Positions 54,810 to 63,863 of a stretch of 64,000 nt of DNA are shown here, in pieces. This DNA comes from Hyphomonas beringensis. Its GTDB lineage: Bacteria > Pseudomonadota > Alphaproteobacteria > Caulobacterales > Hyphomonadaceae. The stretch lies in the NCBI RefSeq assembly GCF_000682755.1, contig NZ_AWFF01000026.1:1-64000 (forward strand), read 5' to 3'. Position 1 is the stretch's first letter. Each line of letters starts with the position of its first letter. The translations under genes were made by a program, and so were the position numbers. Under the pieces are notes generated by a model, which saw nothing but the letters and a program-made list of their open reading frames with translations, searched no databases and had not been told where the DNA came from.

Positions 54810-55790
54810 ATGAACTGGATTACCAAGGTCACCCCGCCGGGCCTGAAGACCATGCTCGCGAAGAAGGATACGCCCGACGATCTGTGGGTGAAGTGTCCTA
54901 TTTCCGGAGAGCTGGTCTACAAGACCGATCTGGAGGAAAACTGGTATGTCACGCCTGCTGGCGCACATCTGCGCATCAGCCCGCGTACACGGTTCCGCAT
55001 CCTTTTTGATGATGAACGCTGGGAGCCGATCGAGCTGCCTTCCGTTCCGCATGACCCACTGAAATTCAAGGACGACAAGCCTTATCCATCGCGCCTGAAA
55101 GCGGCGAAGGCCAAGATTGCCGCGCGTGAGAAGAAAGAAACTGATCAGGGCGGATCTCCGCTGTTGCAGGATGACTGCATGGTCGCGGCCTATGGCAAAG
55201 TTGGCGGTGTGCCGACAGTCGTCCTGGTTCAGGACTTCGCCTTCATGGGCGGGTCTCTTGGCATGGCCGCCGGGGAAGGCTTTATCGCAGCCGCGCAGAT
55301 GGCGCTGGCGCGCAAGGCCGCTTTTGTCGTCTGTACCGCATCCGGCGGCGCGCGCATGCAGGAAGGCACGCTCAGCCTTATGCAGATGCCGCGCACAACC
55401 CTGGCCATCAATGAATTGGCCGAGGCAAAGCTTCCTTATGTTGTCGTCCTGACAGATCCGACCTCCGGCGGTGTATCTGCCTCCTATGCGATGCTGGGCG
55501 ACGTTCATATTGCTGAGCCGGGCGCCATGATTGCGTTCTCTGGCCCGCGCGTTATTGAGCAGACGATCCGCGAAAGCCTGCCGCAAGGCTTCCAGAGATC
55601 TGAATTCCTGCGCGAGAAAGGTCAGGTCGATATTGTCTGCGATCGGCGCAAGCTGAAAGAGACCGTAGCGCGCGTCCTGAGCCTGCTTCTGCCGAGCACC
55701 CGGCGGCGCGAAGATCGCATTCCGGCCTCGCTGACCCCGCCAAAAACGCATGAGACGCAGGCGGCGAAAGGGAAGGGCAGCACTGCTTGA
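54810..55790 (+). CDS. accD: Acetyl-CoA carboxylase carboxyltransferase beta subunit
   Basis: 326 residues. With AccA it transfers carboxyl from biotin to acetyl-CoA, making malonyl-CoA. The crotonase-fold core is clear ('DFAFMGGSLGMAAGEGF', 'SGGARMQEGTLSLMQM', 'PTSGGVSASYAMLGD', 'EPGAMIAFSGPRVIEQT'). The N-terminal zinc finger of E. coli AccD (four Cys) is degenerate: 'WVKCPISGELVYKTD' and 'WYVTPAGAHLRI' keep only one Cys. A gaggagg ribosome-binding site precedes ATG. It overlaps folC. Confidence 0.96.
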   Translation: MNWITKVTPPGLKTMLAKKDTPDDLWVKCPISGELVYKTDLEENWYVTPAGAHLRISPRTRFRILFDDERWEPIELPSVPHDPLKFKDDKPYPSRLKAAKAKIAAREKKETDQGGSPLLQDDCMVAAYGKVGGVPTVVLVQDFAFMGGSLGMAAGEGFIAAAQMALARKAAFVVCTASGGARMQEGTLSLMQMPRTTLAINELAEAKLPYVVVLTDPTSGGVSASYAMLGDVHIAEPGAMIAFSGPRVIEQTIRESLPQGFQRSEFLREKGQVDIVCDRRKLKETVARVLSLLLPSTRRREDRIPASLTPPKTHETQAAKGKGSTA

Positions 55791-57040
55791 TTGGGAACAG
55801 TCCAGCCCTGGCGGAGGCGTTGGGGCGGTTCGAAGGGCTCTATCCTGAAACGATCCATCTCTCGCTCGACCGCGTCCTGAACGCGCTTGAGGCGATGGGG
55901 CGGCCTCAAGACAGATTGTCGCCTGTCATCCATGTTGCCGGGACAAATGGCAAAGGCTCTACCTGCGCCTTCATGCGTGCGATGATGGAGGCGGCAGGCC
56001 TCAAAGTACATGTCTTCAGCAGTCCGCATCTGGTGCGTTTCAATGAGCGTATCCGGCTGGCAGGAGAGATTGTTGATGATGAGCGCCTGATTGCCTGGCT
56101 TGAACGGACGTATGAGGCAATCAAGGGCCTCGAAATCACCCATTTTGAAGCCACAACAGCGACCGCTTTGCTGGCCTTCTCTGAAGTTGCCGCTGATGTG
56201 CTGATCCTCGAAGTCGGGCTTGGCGGCAGTTATGACGCGACCAATGTCATAGATGCGCCTGCGCTCAGCGTGATCACACCCGTAGATTTTGACCACAAGG
56301 CCTTTCTGGGGTCAGACCTGCGCAAGATTGCGCGGGAAAAGGCCGGGATTATCAAGGCAGGCTGTCCGGCGCTGACGGCGATCCAGCGCAAGGTATGCGA
56401 CGAAGTCATCACGGCGCGGGCAGAAGAATTGGGCGCGCCACTTTATCGCATGAAGGCGCATTTTATTGACGCCATGCCCGCGGAATTGGGCCTTATCGGA
56501 GAGCATCAGCGGGCGAATGCCGCGCTTGCAGGAATGGCTGTGCAGCTTTTCGGCAATTCGATCCGCATCAGTCAGGAAGAGATATTTGCGGGTGCGCGCA
56601 ATGCGACCTGGCCTGCCCGGATGCAGATGCTGAACCCGGGACCGGTGACCTCACTGGCCGAGGGACGGGAGGTCTGGCTGGATGGCGGACATAATCCGCA
56701 TGCGGCCCGTGCGATTGCCCGGCATTTGCAGAAACTGCCAGGTAAGACCGCTTTGGTCTCTGCCATGCTCGCGTCCAAGGATGCGACCGGCTTTTTCATG
56801 CCGTTTCGTCAGGTGCGCCCTCAAGTATTCACCCTGCCAAATGCGCCGGGGCATCAGGGTGCAGAACCACAGGATCTGGCCGAGGCAGCAACCACTGCGG
56901 GATTGGAGGCGACAGGCTGTGACAGTCTGGAAGAGGCGATGAAAGCCGCCATCGCCTCAGGCGCGGACCGTATTCTGATTTGCGGGTCGCTTTATTTGGC
57001 CGGTGAGGTACTGGCCCGCAATGGCGAGCCACCGGTCTAG
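55787..57040 (+). CDS. folC: Folylpolyglutamate/dihydrofolate synthase
   Basis: 417 residues. It adds glutamate to dihydropteroate and to folates. The ATP P-loop is 'HVAGTNGKGSTCAFM' (Gly52-Ser58), and the Mur-ligase-like core 'ILEVGLGGSYDATNV', 'ITPVDFDHKAFLG' and the C-terminal 'VWLDGGHNPHAARAIA' are present. The start is TTG 55787, overlapping the accD stop by four bases (TTGA), so translation is probably coupled. It ends four bases before coaBC, which converges. Confidence 0.96.
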   Translation: MIGNSPALAEALGRFEGLYPETIHLSLDRVLNALEAMGRPQDRLSPVIHVAGTNGKGSTCAFMRAMMEAAGLKVHVFSSPHLVRFNERIRLAGEIVDDERLIAWLERTYEAIKGLEITHFEATTATALLAFSEVAADVLILEVGLGGSYDATNVIDAPALSVITPVDFDHKAFLGSDLRKIAREKAGIIKAGCPALTAIQRKVCDEVITARAEELGAPLYRMKAHFIDAMPAELGLIGEHQRANAALAGMAVQLFGNSIRISQEEIFAGARNATWPARMQMLNPGPVTSLAEGREVWLDGGHNPHAARAIARHLQKLPGKTALVSAMLASKDATGFFMPFRQVRPQVFTLPNAPGHQGAEPQDLAEAATTAGLEATGCDSLEEAMKAAIASGADRILICGSLYLAGEVLARNGEPPV

Positions 57041-57043
57041 TCG

Positions 57044-58276
57044 TTACTCTGCGGCGAGTTTTGCGCCCGCGCCGCCATCGCCAAGGGTTACGGCGATACG
57101 AGTGGCCAGCTGGCGGGCGACATCTTCCTTGCCCATGCGCGGCCAGCGTTCAGACCTGTCCCGCATTATCAGGACGATCTCGTTCTCAGCGCCGCCCATG
57201 ACATCTCCGGACACATCATTGGCGACGATCCAGTCGCAATTCTTGCGGGCGAGTTTTGCTTCGGCATGCTCTTCGACATCATGCGTCTCAGCGGCAAACC
57301 CGATCACCAGATCCGGGCGGTTCTTGCGCTTGTGGGCAATTGTTTTGAGAATGTCCGGATTCTCGATCAGCTCCATTGCGGGATGTTCGCTGCCTGCGCC
57401 CTTGATCTTCAGTTTTTTCGTTGCTGCGCGCGCCGGACGCCAGTCTGCGACGGCGGCCACCGAAATGAAAACATCCGCCGGCAGAGCCTCTTCGCAGGCC
57501 TTCAGCATTTGCCGCGCGGTCTCGACGGGCACGAAGTCGGCGCCCGCTGGAGGCGTCAAGGCGACCGGGCCGGAGACAAGGGTAACGCTCGCGCCAAGCT
57601 TGATCAGCGCGTCGGCGATAGCATAGCCCTGACGGCCGGAGGAATGATTTGAGAGGAAGCGGACGGGGTCCAGAGGCTCACGGGTCGGGCCCGCCGTAAC
57701 GAGGGCGTGTACACCCTTCAAAGCGCCTGCATTGTTACCCTGCAGGGCACGCTCGATCTCAGACACGATGGCAGGAATCTCAGGCAGCCGGCCTGGGCCG
57801 AACTCGCCGCAGGCCATGGCGCCTTCATCTGGCTCCATCACGGTCACGCCGTCTGCCCGCAGGGTCTCGATGTTGCGCTGGGTGGCGGGATGTTGCCACA
57901 TGCGGACATTCATCGCCGGCACGATCAGAACCGGTTTGTCCGTTGCCAGCAGGGTTGTCGAGGCGAGATCATTGGCGAGGCCTGCTGCTGCCTTGCCCAT
58001 CAAATCAGCTGTGGCCGGGCAGACGACCACAAGGTCAGCCGAGCGCGACAGCTCGATATGGCCCATCTCGGCTTCTTCATTCAGGTCAAAAAGTTCTGTG
58101 TAGACCTTGTCACCCGACAAGGCGGAGACAGACAGCGGCGTCACGAATTCCTGGCCGGCCTTGGTCAGGATACACCGGCAGGCAATATCCCGCCGGCCCA
58201 GCTCGCGGATCAGCTCCAGGCTCTTATAGGCGGCAATTCCGCCAGATATGATCAGGAGGATACGTTTCTGTGTCAT
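57044..58276 (-). CDS. coaBC: Bifunctional CoaBC (phosphopantothenoylcysteine synthetase/decarboxylase)
   Basis: 410 residues. The N-terminal FMN-dependent decarboxylase (about 1-190) has 'ISGGIAAYKSLEL', the catalytic His73 ('MGHIELSRSADL') and 'PAMN' (120-123), with a reactive Cys in 'AMACGEFGPGRL'. The C-terminal synthetase has 'TAGPTREPLDPVRFLSNHSS', 'AAVADWRP' and 'NPDILKTI'. It makes 4'-phosphopantetheine in CoA synthesis. It lies downstream of ubiB on the same strand and converges with folC. Confidence 0.97.
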   Translation of the reverse strand: MTQKRILLIISGGIAAYKSLELIRELGRRDIACRCILTKAGQEFVTPLSVSALSGDKVYTELFDLNEEAEMGHIELSRSADLVVVCPATADLMGKAAAGLANDLASTTLLATDKPVLIVPAMNVRMWQHPATQRNIETLRADGVTVMEPDEGAMACGEFGPGRLPEIPAIVSEIERALQGNNAGALKGVHALVTAGPTREPLDPVRFLSNHSSGRQGYAIADALIKLGASVTLVSGPVALTPPAGADFVPVETARQMLKACEEALPADVFISVAAVADWRPARAATKKLKIKGAGSEHPAMELIENPDILKTIAHKRKNRPDLVIGFAAETHDVEEHAEAKLARKNCDWIVANDVSGDVMGGAENEIVLIMRDRSERWPRMGKEDVARQLATRIAVTLGDGGAGAKLAAE

Positions 58277-58404
58277 CTTCCGCGCTCTAGGTCTGAGCTT
58301 GTTTTATCGCAAATTTCTTGCCGTTACCCCATGAAAACCCTGTGATTGTCGGCACTGCGTTAAGGAATGCAAGGCTTACAGCAGGATTTGGGGCCTGATG
58401 GGGC

Positions 58405-59919
58405 TTATTTGAAGGCCCAGACGGCCAGGCCAGAAAGAATGGCAATCAGGCCGAACCAGCCCCACCAAGGTGCAAACCGGCGCGGCGGCGGGGGAGGCGG
58501 CGGCGGTGGCTCAAGCGACGCTTCGAACCGGTCCATCACTTCCGGCAGGCGTTTCAGGCGGTTTGTTACCTCCCGCAGATTGCCGGATATCAGCTTGGCC
58601 GCGCCTTCGGGGCCAAAGCTCTTGCGGATCCAGCCACCCACGACAGGCTCTGAAGCAGTCCAGATATTGTGGGACGGGTCAATCGCCCGCGCGACGCCTT
58701 CCACCTGCACCATGGTTTTCTGAAGCAGAACGAGTTCCGGCCGCAGAGACATGCCAAATGTGTGCGTATAGTCGAACAGCTGCAGCAGGATGCGCCCCAT
58801 GGAAACGTCTTCGGCCGGTTTGCCGTGCACAGGTTCCCCAATGGAGCGCAAGGCCTGGGCGAAATCGCCAACAGACTGATGCGCAGGCACATAGCCCGCC
58901 TCGAAGTGTACTTCGGCGATGCGCCGATAGTCGCGCTTCAGGAAGCCCCACAGGATTTCTGCCAGGAAGCGGCGCTCTACCAGGCCAATACGGCCAATGA
59001 TGCCGAAATCGACCAGTGCAATCTTGTTTTCAGGCGTGATGATGATGTTGCCTTCATGCATGTCCGCATGAAAGACGCCGTGCTCAATGGCGTGGGTCAG
59101 GAAGCCTTGCGTGATGTCATTGGCCAGCTTCTTGCGGTCAATGCCGGGCCGGTCCAGTGCAGCCGGATCTGTCAGCGGCGTTCCGTCGATCCAGTCTATG
59201 GTCAGCACGCGGCGTCCCGTCCGGTCCCAATCGACCTTTGGAACGATGAAATGGCCGGATTTCTGGCTGATCTCGCGCATTTCGTCCGCGCCGCCAGCCT
59301 CAAGGCGCAGGTCGGTCTCGCGCATCATGGCCGCGGCGATGGTTTCGGTGAAGGCAACAGGCTTCAGGCGCTGGCTCTCGGCGGAGATGCCTTCAATCGT
59401 GCGGGCAGCGCGCTTCATGGCCGACAATTCTGCACTGAGGCGTTTTTCGATGCCCGGGCGCAGGATTTTCACCGCGCGGTCGCCATCCGGCAGGCTCATG
59501 CGGTGGACCTGTGCAATGGAGGCGGCGGCGATCGGGTCCGACAATTGATTGAACAGCCGCTCAGCGTCTTCCGCGCCGAACTCCTCTACCAGTGAGGCGC
59601 GCGCGGCCTTCATGGAGAAGGGGGGGAGTTTGTCCTTCAGGCGGCCAAGATCCCCTGTCACCTCAGCGCCAAATACATCTGGCCGCGTCGCCAGGAACTG
59701 GCCGAGCTTGATGTAAGCGGGCCCGAGCCTTTCCAGGGCAATTGCCAGACGTTCGCCCGGCCGGCCTTTCGCGCCGCCGCCAAAGATGCGCAGCGTGCGT
59801 CCGGCTATGCGTGCCGGCAGCGGCAGGCGGCTCTGATAGGCGCCCGGCAGGATCACATCATGACGCGCGAGGGCAATGCCAGCCCGCATCAGGCGGCGAT
59901 AGTCGGAAATCACGCCCAT
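58405..59919 (-). CDS. ubiB: UbiB-family atypical kinase (ubiquinone synthesis)
   Basis: 504 residues. The KxGQ motif 'YIKLGQFLATRPD', the alanine-rich nucleotide loop 'AAASIAQVHR', 'MRETDLRLEAGG', 'HADMHEGNIII' and 'LVDFGIIGRIG' identify the UbiB/ADCK3 family, an ATPase needed for coenzyme Q synthesis. Two C-terminal hydrophobic helices anchor it to the inner membrane; just before the last is a run of nine prolines, which usually needs EF-P for translation. It lies upstream of coaBC. Confidence 0.96.
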   Translation of the reverse strand: MGVISDYRRLMRAGIALARHDVILPGAYQSRLPLPARIAGRTLRIFGGGAKGRPGERLAIALERLGPAYIKLGQFLATRPDVFGAEVTGDLGRLKDKLPPFSMKAARASLVEEFGAEDAERLFNQLSDPIAAASIAQVHRMSLPDGDRAVKILRPGIEKRLSAELSAMKRAARTIEGISAESQRLKPVAFTETIAAAMMRETDLRLEAGGADEMREISQKSGHFIVPKVDWDRTGRRVLTIDWIDGTPLTDPAALDRPGIDRKKLANDITQGFLTHAIEHGVFHADMHEGNIIITPENKIALVDFGIIGRIGLVERRFLAEILWGFLKRDYRRIAEVHFEAGYVPAHQSVGDFAQALRSIGEPVHGKPAEDVSMGRILLQLFDYTHTFGMSLRPELVLLQKTMVQVEGVARAIDPSHNIWTASEPVVGGWIRKSFGPEGAAKLISGNLREVTNRLKRLPEVMDRFEASLEPPPPPPPPPRRFAPWWGWFGLIAILSGLAVWAFK

Positions 59920-60000
59920 ATCTGCCCCTTTTCGTGGCTGGGAACCCGAAACCGGTTAAGGCGTTTCCACACTGATGAAATATAACAAAAGGAGGCTGTC

Positions 60001-60174
60001 ATGGCCGATGTAAAATCGTCTGGAAACAATGGGTTGATGTATTTTCTGGCAGGAGGCTTACTGGTCGGCCTGATCGCCTTTGGAGCGTATTACTATGCCG
60101 AACACTCATCGGCAAACCGGGCTGATGTGACGATCTCTGTAAGCGAGAACGGCATCGCCATTGATGGCAATTAG
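60001..60174 (+). CDS. Small single-pass membrane protein (57 residues)
   Basis: A 57-codon gene, ATG 60001 to TAG 60172-60174, with a perfect aaggagg ribosome-binding site (59989-59995) five bases upstream. A hydrophilic N-terminus ('MADVKSSGNNG') precedes one membrane helix (about residues 12-32, 'LMYFLAGGLLVGLIAFGAYY') and a periplasmic tail with 'RADVTISVSENGIAIDGN'. No family recognised. It lies between the starts and ends of ubiB and ubiE on the opposite strand, splitting what is often a ubiE-ubiB operon. Short-gene cut-offs would drop it. Confidence 0.88.
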   Translation: MADVKSSGNNGLMYFLAGGLLVGLIAFGAYYYAEHSSANRADVTISVSENGIAIDGN

Positions 60175-60186
60175 GTCTCTCAGGCA

Positions 60187-60978
60187 TCAGACCGCCCAGC
60201 CAAAATGCAGGGCGGCGATGCCTCCGGAATAATTGGTGACGGAAACGCGGGAGAATCCCGCGTTTTCGATTTCCTGACGGAAGGTTTCCTGATCCGGGAA
60301 TTGCCGGATGGATTCGACCAGATACTGATAGCTCTCCTGATCCCCGGCAACGAGGCTGCCGAGGCGCGGAATCACGTTGAAACTGTAGGTATCATAGGCT
60401 TGCTGAAGGGCTGGGGCCGTCATGTGGCTGAATTCCAGAACGCCCAGGCGGCCACCCGGCTTCAGCACTCTGCGGAACTCTTTCAGCCCCGCGACCCGAT
60501 CTGCAAAATTGCGAATGCCGAAAGACACAGTCACGGCGTCAAAGGTGCGGTCCGGATAGGGCAATTTCTGGCCATCCGCGCAGACCCAGTCCAGGCGCCC
60601 TGACCATTTATCATTGTCGCTACGGGCCTTGCCTGCTTCCAGCATCGCATCATTGATGTCGCAGACAATCGCCGTTGCTGGTGTATCAATGCCCCGCCGC
60701 TTGCCGGCTTTGTCGGCCAGCTCCAAAAAGGCGCGGGCCAGTTCACCGGTCCCGCCAGCCACATCAAGATGCTTCTCGCCAGGCTGAGGGTTTATCTGGT
60801 TCATGGCATCATGCTTCCACAGGCGGTGCACACCTGCGGACATCAGATCATTCATCAAATCATAGCGCGATGCGACCGACCGGAAGACGCCCTTTACGCG
60901 GGCGACCTTTTCGGATTCCGTCACTTCCTGAAAGCCGAATGAGACTTTGCGCTCTGTAGTATTGCTGCCGTTGGACAT
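60187..60978 (-). CDS. ubiE: Ubiquinone/menaquinone methyltransferase UbiE
   Basis: 263 residues. It methylates the ring of demethylmenaquinol and of the corresponding ubiquinone precursor with S-adenosylmethionine. The family motifs are 'VFRSVASRYDLMNDLMSAGV', 'HLDVAGGTGELA' (SAM motif I), 'GQKLPYPDRTFDAVTVSFGI' and 'YDTYSFNVIPRLGSL'. ATG 60978 is chosen; an ATG 30 bases upstream would also work and the ribosome-binding site is weak for both. It is divergent from mutM. Confidence 0.96.
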   Translation of the reverse strand: MSNGSNTTERKVSFGFQEVTESEKVARVKGVFRSVASRYDLMNDLMSAGVHRLWKHDAMNQINPQPGEKHLDVAGGTGELARAFLELADKAGKRRGIDTPATAIVCDINDAMLEAGKARSDNDKWSGRLDWVCADGQKLPYPDRTFDAVTVSFGIRNFADRVAGLKEFRRVLKPGGRLGVLEFSHMTAPALQQAYDTYSFNVIPRLGSLVAGDQESYQYLVESIRQFPDQETFRQEIENAGFSRVSVTNYSGGIAALHFGWAV

Positions 60979-61026
60979 GCACGCCACCATAGTTACCTGA
61001 TCAGCCATAGACTATATGCGATAACG

Positions 61027-61872
61027 ATGCCTGAATTACCCGAAGTAGAGACAGTTCGCCGCGGACTGGCCCCCGTCATGGAAGGGCAGCGTATTGAACG
61101 CCTTGTCCAGAATCGCGCCGATCTGCGATTTCCCTTTCCGGATCGCTTCGCTGAGCGGCTGACAGGGGTTTGCATAGACCATATGGGCCGCCGCGCCAAA
61201 TTCCTGACGCTGACCCTCTCCACAGGGGAAATGCTGGTGATGCATCTTGGTATGACGGGGCGCTTTACGGTGGGCGGCAGTCAGCTGGGGGAGTTCCATC
61301 ATGAGACGGGCACGGATGCCCGGCATGATCATGTCGTGTTTCATCTCAGTAACGGTGCAACGGTTACCTACAATGATCCGCGTCGCTTTGGCTTCATGGA
61401 GCTTTGGCCGACAGAGACGTTCCAGACCTATCCAAGATTAATGCGCATGGGGCCGGAGCCACTATCGAATGGGTTTTCGGCCGCATATCTGGATGAGGCC
61501 CTGCAGGGACGCAAGACGCCGATCAAGGCAGCCCTGCTCGACCAGTCGATCATTGCAGGGCTTGGCAACATCTATGTCTGTGAAGCGCTGTGGCGTTCCG
61601 GCATATCGCCCAAGCGGATGGCGTCGAGTGTGCCCGGCCAACGCGCGGCGCGGCTGGCCCCTGCGATCAATGGTGTGATTGCCGAAGCGATTGATGCGGG
61701 TGGCTCTTCCATATCGGATTTTGCCAGCACGAGTGGTGAACTCGGCTATTTCCAGCATTCTTTTGCCGTCTATGACCGGGAAGGGCAGGCGTGTCGGAAG
61801 TGCGGCGGGCCCATTAAGCGTCTTGTCCAGTCCGGCCGCTCCAGTTTTTACTGTAGTACCTGCCAGCGCTAG
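61027..61872 (+). CDS. mutM: Formamidopyrimidine-DNA glycosylase
   Basis: 281 residues. It removes oxidised purines such as 8-oxoguanine. The catalytic Pro2-Glu3 are in 'MPELPEVETVRRGLAP', the beta-hairpin/lysine region is 'AKFLTLTLSTGEMLVMHLGM', and the C-terminal zinc finger reads 'CRKCGGPIKRLVQSGRSSFY' followed by 'CSTCQR'. It diverges from ubiE over about 48 bases, the conserved alphaproteobacterial arrangement. Its 3' end overlaps the XRE gene by four bases. Confidence 0.97.
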   Translation: MPELPEVETVRRGLAPVMEGQRIERLVQNRADLRFPFPDRFAERLTGVCIDHMGRRAKFLTLTLSTGEMLVMHLGMTGRFTVGGSQLGEFHHETGTDARHDHVVFHLSNGATVTYNDPRRFGFMELWPTETFQTYPRLMRMGPEPLSNGFSAAYLDEALQGRKTPIKAALLDQSIIAGLGNIYVCEALWRSGISPKRMASSVPGQRAARLAPAINGVIAEAIDAGGSSISDFASTSGELGYFQHSFAVYDREGQACRKCGGPIKRLVQSGRSSFYCSTCQR

Positions 61873-62291
61873 GCCTGCGCATCTCTTTCCGGGCGAGGTT
61901 TCATGGCGTTCAGCAGGTGAACGGCTGCCTGCAAGTCTTCCGGGTCGGCCATGTCCGCGATCAGCTTGCGCGCCTTGTGCTGAAGCTCCTTCACCTTGGC
62001 GCGCAATTCCGCATCGGCAGTCTCTTCGGCTCTCAAATCGATTGGCTCATAGAAGAAGTCGATGGATTTGTGCAGGACGATGGCAATTTCACGCAAGCGT
62101 CCGGCCGTAAGGCGGCTATGCCCCGCTTCATATTTCTGGATCTGCTGGAATGTGAGGCCGAGTTGGCTTGCGAGGCCTTCCTGGGTCAGGCCTCTCTGTT
62201 TACGCGCTGTGCGCACCTGGCGCCCGGTATAAAGATCCGCGCTGCCGGGCTTGCGCGCCTCGCTGCTCGAAGACTCATTTCTTTTTGCCAT
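61869..62291 (-). CDS. XRE-family transcriptional regulator
   Basis: 140 residues with a helix-turn-helix at about residues 24-80: 'GRQVRTARKQRGLTQEGLAS', 'LGLTFQQIQKYEAGHSRLTA', 'GRLREIAIVLHKSIDFFYEP'. A short charged helical C-terminal part follows, rather than a protease or sensor domain. Proteins of this layout are frequent in alphaproteobacteria and often have unknown targets. It converges with mutM. Confidence 0.92.
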   Translation of the reverse strand: MAKRNESSSSEARKPGSADLYTGRQVRTARKQRGLTQEGLASQLGLTFQQIQKYEAGHSRLTAGRLREIAIVLHKSIDFFYEPIDLRAEETADAELRAKVKELQHKARKLIADMADPEDLQAAVHLLNAMKPRPERDAQA

Positions 62292-62471
62292 GGCGTGTCC
62301 ACGGGCTGAGACTATAGGCAGGCTGTGCAGTCGGGCCCAGCCCTCTACCCTTGCGTGCTTTATAGGCTCAAGCTTGGGCCGAGCGCAACTATTGGTGGTA
62401 TTTCGACGTGCAAGCTTACAACCCGCGCCAGCTAATGAGGTGCGTCTGCGCTGAATGACAGAAGAGGTTTG

Positions 62472-62837
62472 TTACTTCTTGGGGTCCAGACGGATGATAT
62501 CATCCTGGTCTTGCGACTCTGACGTCGAGGCTGAGTCATTCAGGTTCAGCTGCAATTGGGGAGCATCCTGAAAGTTACCGCCGCCAAAACCAGACCGGCC
62601 CACCATGAGGTCGCTGTCATCACTTTGGCCAATCCGCAGATTGAGCGTGCCAGCGCCTGCCTGATCAGAAGCTGACGTGCTTGGCAGGTTCAAATTCAGC
62701 GTACCAGTATATTCATCCTGCACGGCCTCTGTCTGGGCAGTCGCCGTAGTGGAGGCAGTGTTTTGAGGATTCGGCTCTGAACAGGCAACCCCTGCAACAG
62801 TCAGGGACATCAGGGCCAGCGCAGTCGTCAGTTTCAT
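62472..62837 (-). CDS. Small exported or lipoprotein of unknown function
   Basis: 121 residues. The signal segment 'MKLTTALALMSLTVAGVACS' has a cysteine at its end; the lipobox is imperfect (Gly at -3), so processing by either signal peptidase is possible. The mature part is Ser/Asn/Gln/Asp-rich and repeats a 'GTLNLNL' / 'GTLNLRI' / 'LQLNLN' pattern, which suggests beta strands. No family recognised. ATG 62837 has a caggggat ribosome-binding region. It begins 27 bases after the gshB stop on the same strand. Confidence 0.75.
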   Translation of the reverse strand: MKLTTALALMSLTVAGVACSEPNPQNTASTTATAQTEAVQDEYTGTLNLNLPSTSASDQAGAGTLNLRIGQSDDSDLMVGRSGFGGGNFQDAPQLQLNLNDSASTSESQDQDDIIRLDPKK

Positions 62838-62864
62838 ATTCATCCCCTGATCTTGCAGCGTGCT

Positions 62865-63815
62865 TTAACGGCTCGCAAGTTTCTCTTGCACACCGTCCCA
62901 GAAAATTTCCGTGATATCAATGCCGCTTAATTTTTTGATGGCCTGTACACCTGTGGGGGATGTGACGTTGATCTCCGTCAGACGACCGCCAATCACGTCG
63001 ATGCCGGTCAGCATCAGGCCACGCCGGCGCAATTCCGGGCCAATGGTTTCGCAGATTTTCTTGTCAGCCTCGCTGAGCTCTGTCGCTTCAGCTGTGCCAC
63101 CGACCACCATGTTGGAGCGGATCTGTCCATCTTTCGGGCGGCGGTTCAGCGCGCCAGCAGCCACTCCGTCAATGAGGATGATTCGTTTATCGCCTTCGCT
63201 TACGGCAGGCAGGAAGGCCTGAACCATGACAGGTTCGCGGGAGCGGGTGAGGAAGATCTCTGTCAGCGAGTCGAAATTGGAATCATCTTCTTTCAGGCGG
63301 AAGACGCCCGCGCCACCATGTCCGTAAAGCGGCTTGATGATGATGTCCTTGTGCTTTGCACGGAAGGCCTCAATAGCTGCCATGTCTCGCGAGACCAAAG
63401 TAGGGGGCATCAGCTCTGGAAACATGAGCGGAAAGATCTTCTCAGGGCTGGAGCGCACACCAGCAGGGTCATTCAGCACCAGCGTCTCACCGGAAATTTC
63501 CTCTAGCAGGTGACACGCGGTGATGTAGCTCATGTCGAAAGGCGGATCCTGACGCATCAGAATGACATCGACATCCTTTGCCAGATCCAGTGTGACGGCC
63601 TCTTCGAAGAGGCCTGGCGTATCCTTGACGCGCTGAACCTTGGCCGGGCGGAGGCGGGCCGTAACCTTGCCTGCCTCATAGCTCATGTCCTGCGGGCCAT
63701 AGACGAACAATTCCATGCCTCGTGCCTGAGCTGTCTCAGCCAGGGCGAAACTGGTATCGCCGTCAATGTTCACAGATTCCAGCGGATCCATCTGGATCGC
63801 GACGCGAAGACTCAT
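62865..63815 (-). CDS. gshB: Glutathione synthetase
   Basis: 316 residues. It joins gamma-glutamylcysteine and glycine with ATP, the last step of glutathione synthesis. Prokaryotic GshB marks are 'VAIQMDPLESVNIDGDTSFA' at the N-terminus, 'VLMRQDPPFDMSYITA' (as 'LMRQDPPFD'), the ATP-grasp block 'IIKPLYGHGGAGVFRL', 'KRIILIDG' and 'INVTSPTGVQ'. It is followed by the small exported protein gene. Confidence 0.97.
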   Translation of the reverse strand: MSLRVAIQMDPLESVNIDGDTSFALAETAQARGMELFVYGPQDMSYEAGKVTARLRPAKVQRVKDTPGLFEEAVTLDLAKDVDVILMRQDPPFDMSYITACHLLEEISGETLVLNDPAGVRSSPEKIFPLMFPELMPPTLVSRDMAAIEAFRAKHKDIIIKPLYGHGGAGVFRLKEDDSNFDSLTEIFLTRSREPVMVQAFLPAVSEGDKRIILIDGVAAGALNRRPKDGQIRSNMVVGGTAEATELSEADKKICETIGPELRRRGLMLTGIDVIGGRLTEINVTSPTGVQAIKKLSGIDITEIFWDGVQEKLASR

Positions 63816-63863
63816 GCCATGCGCTCCTGTTGCGGGATCGCTGCGCTGCTGGCCCCGATCCTC

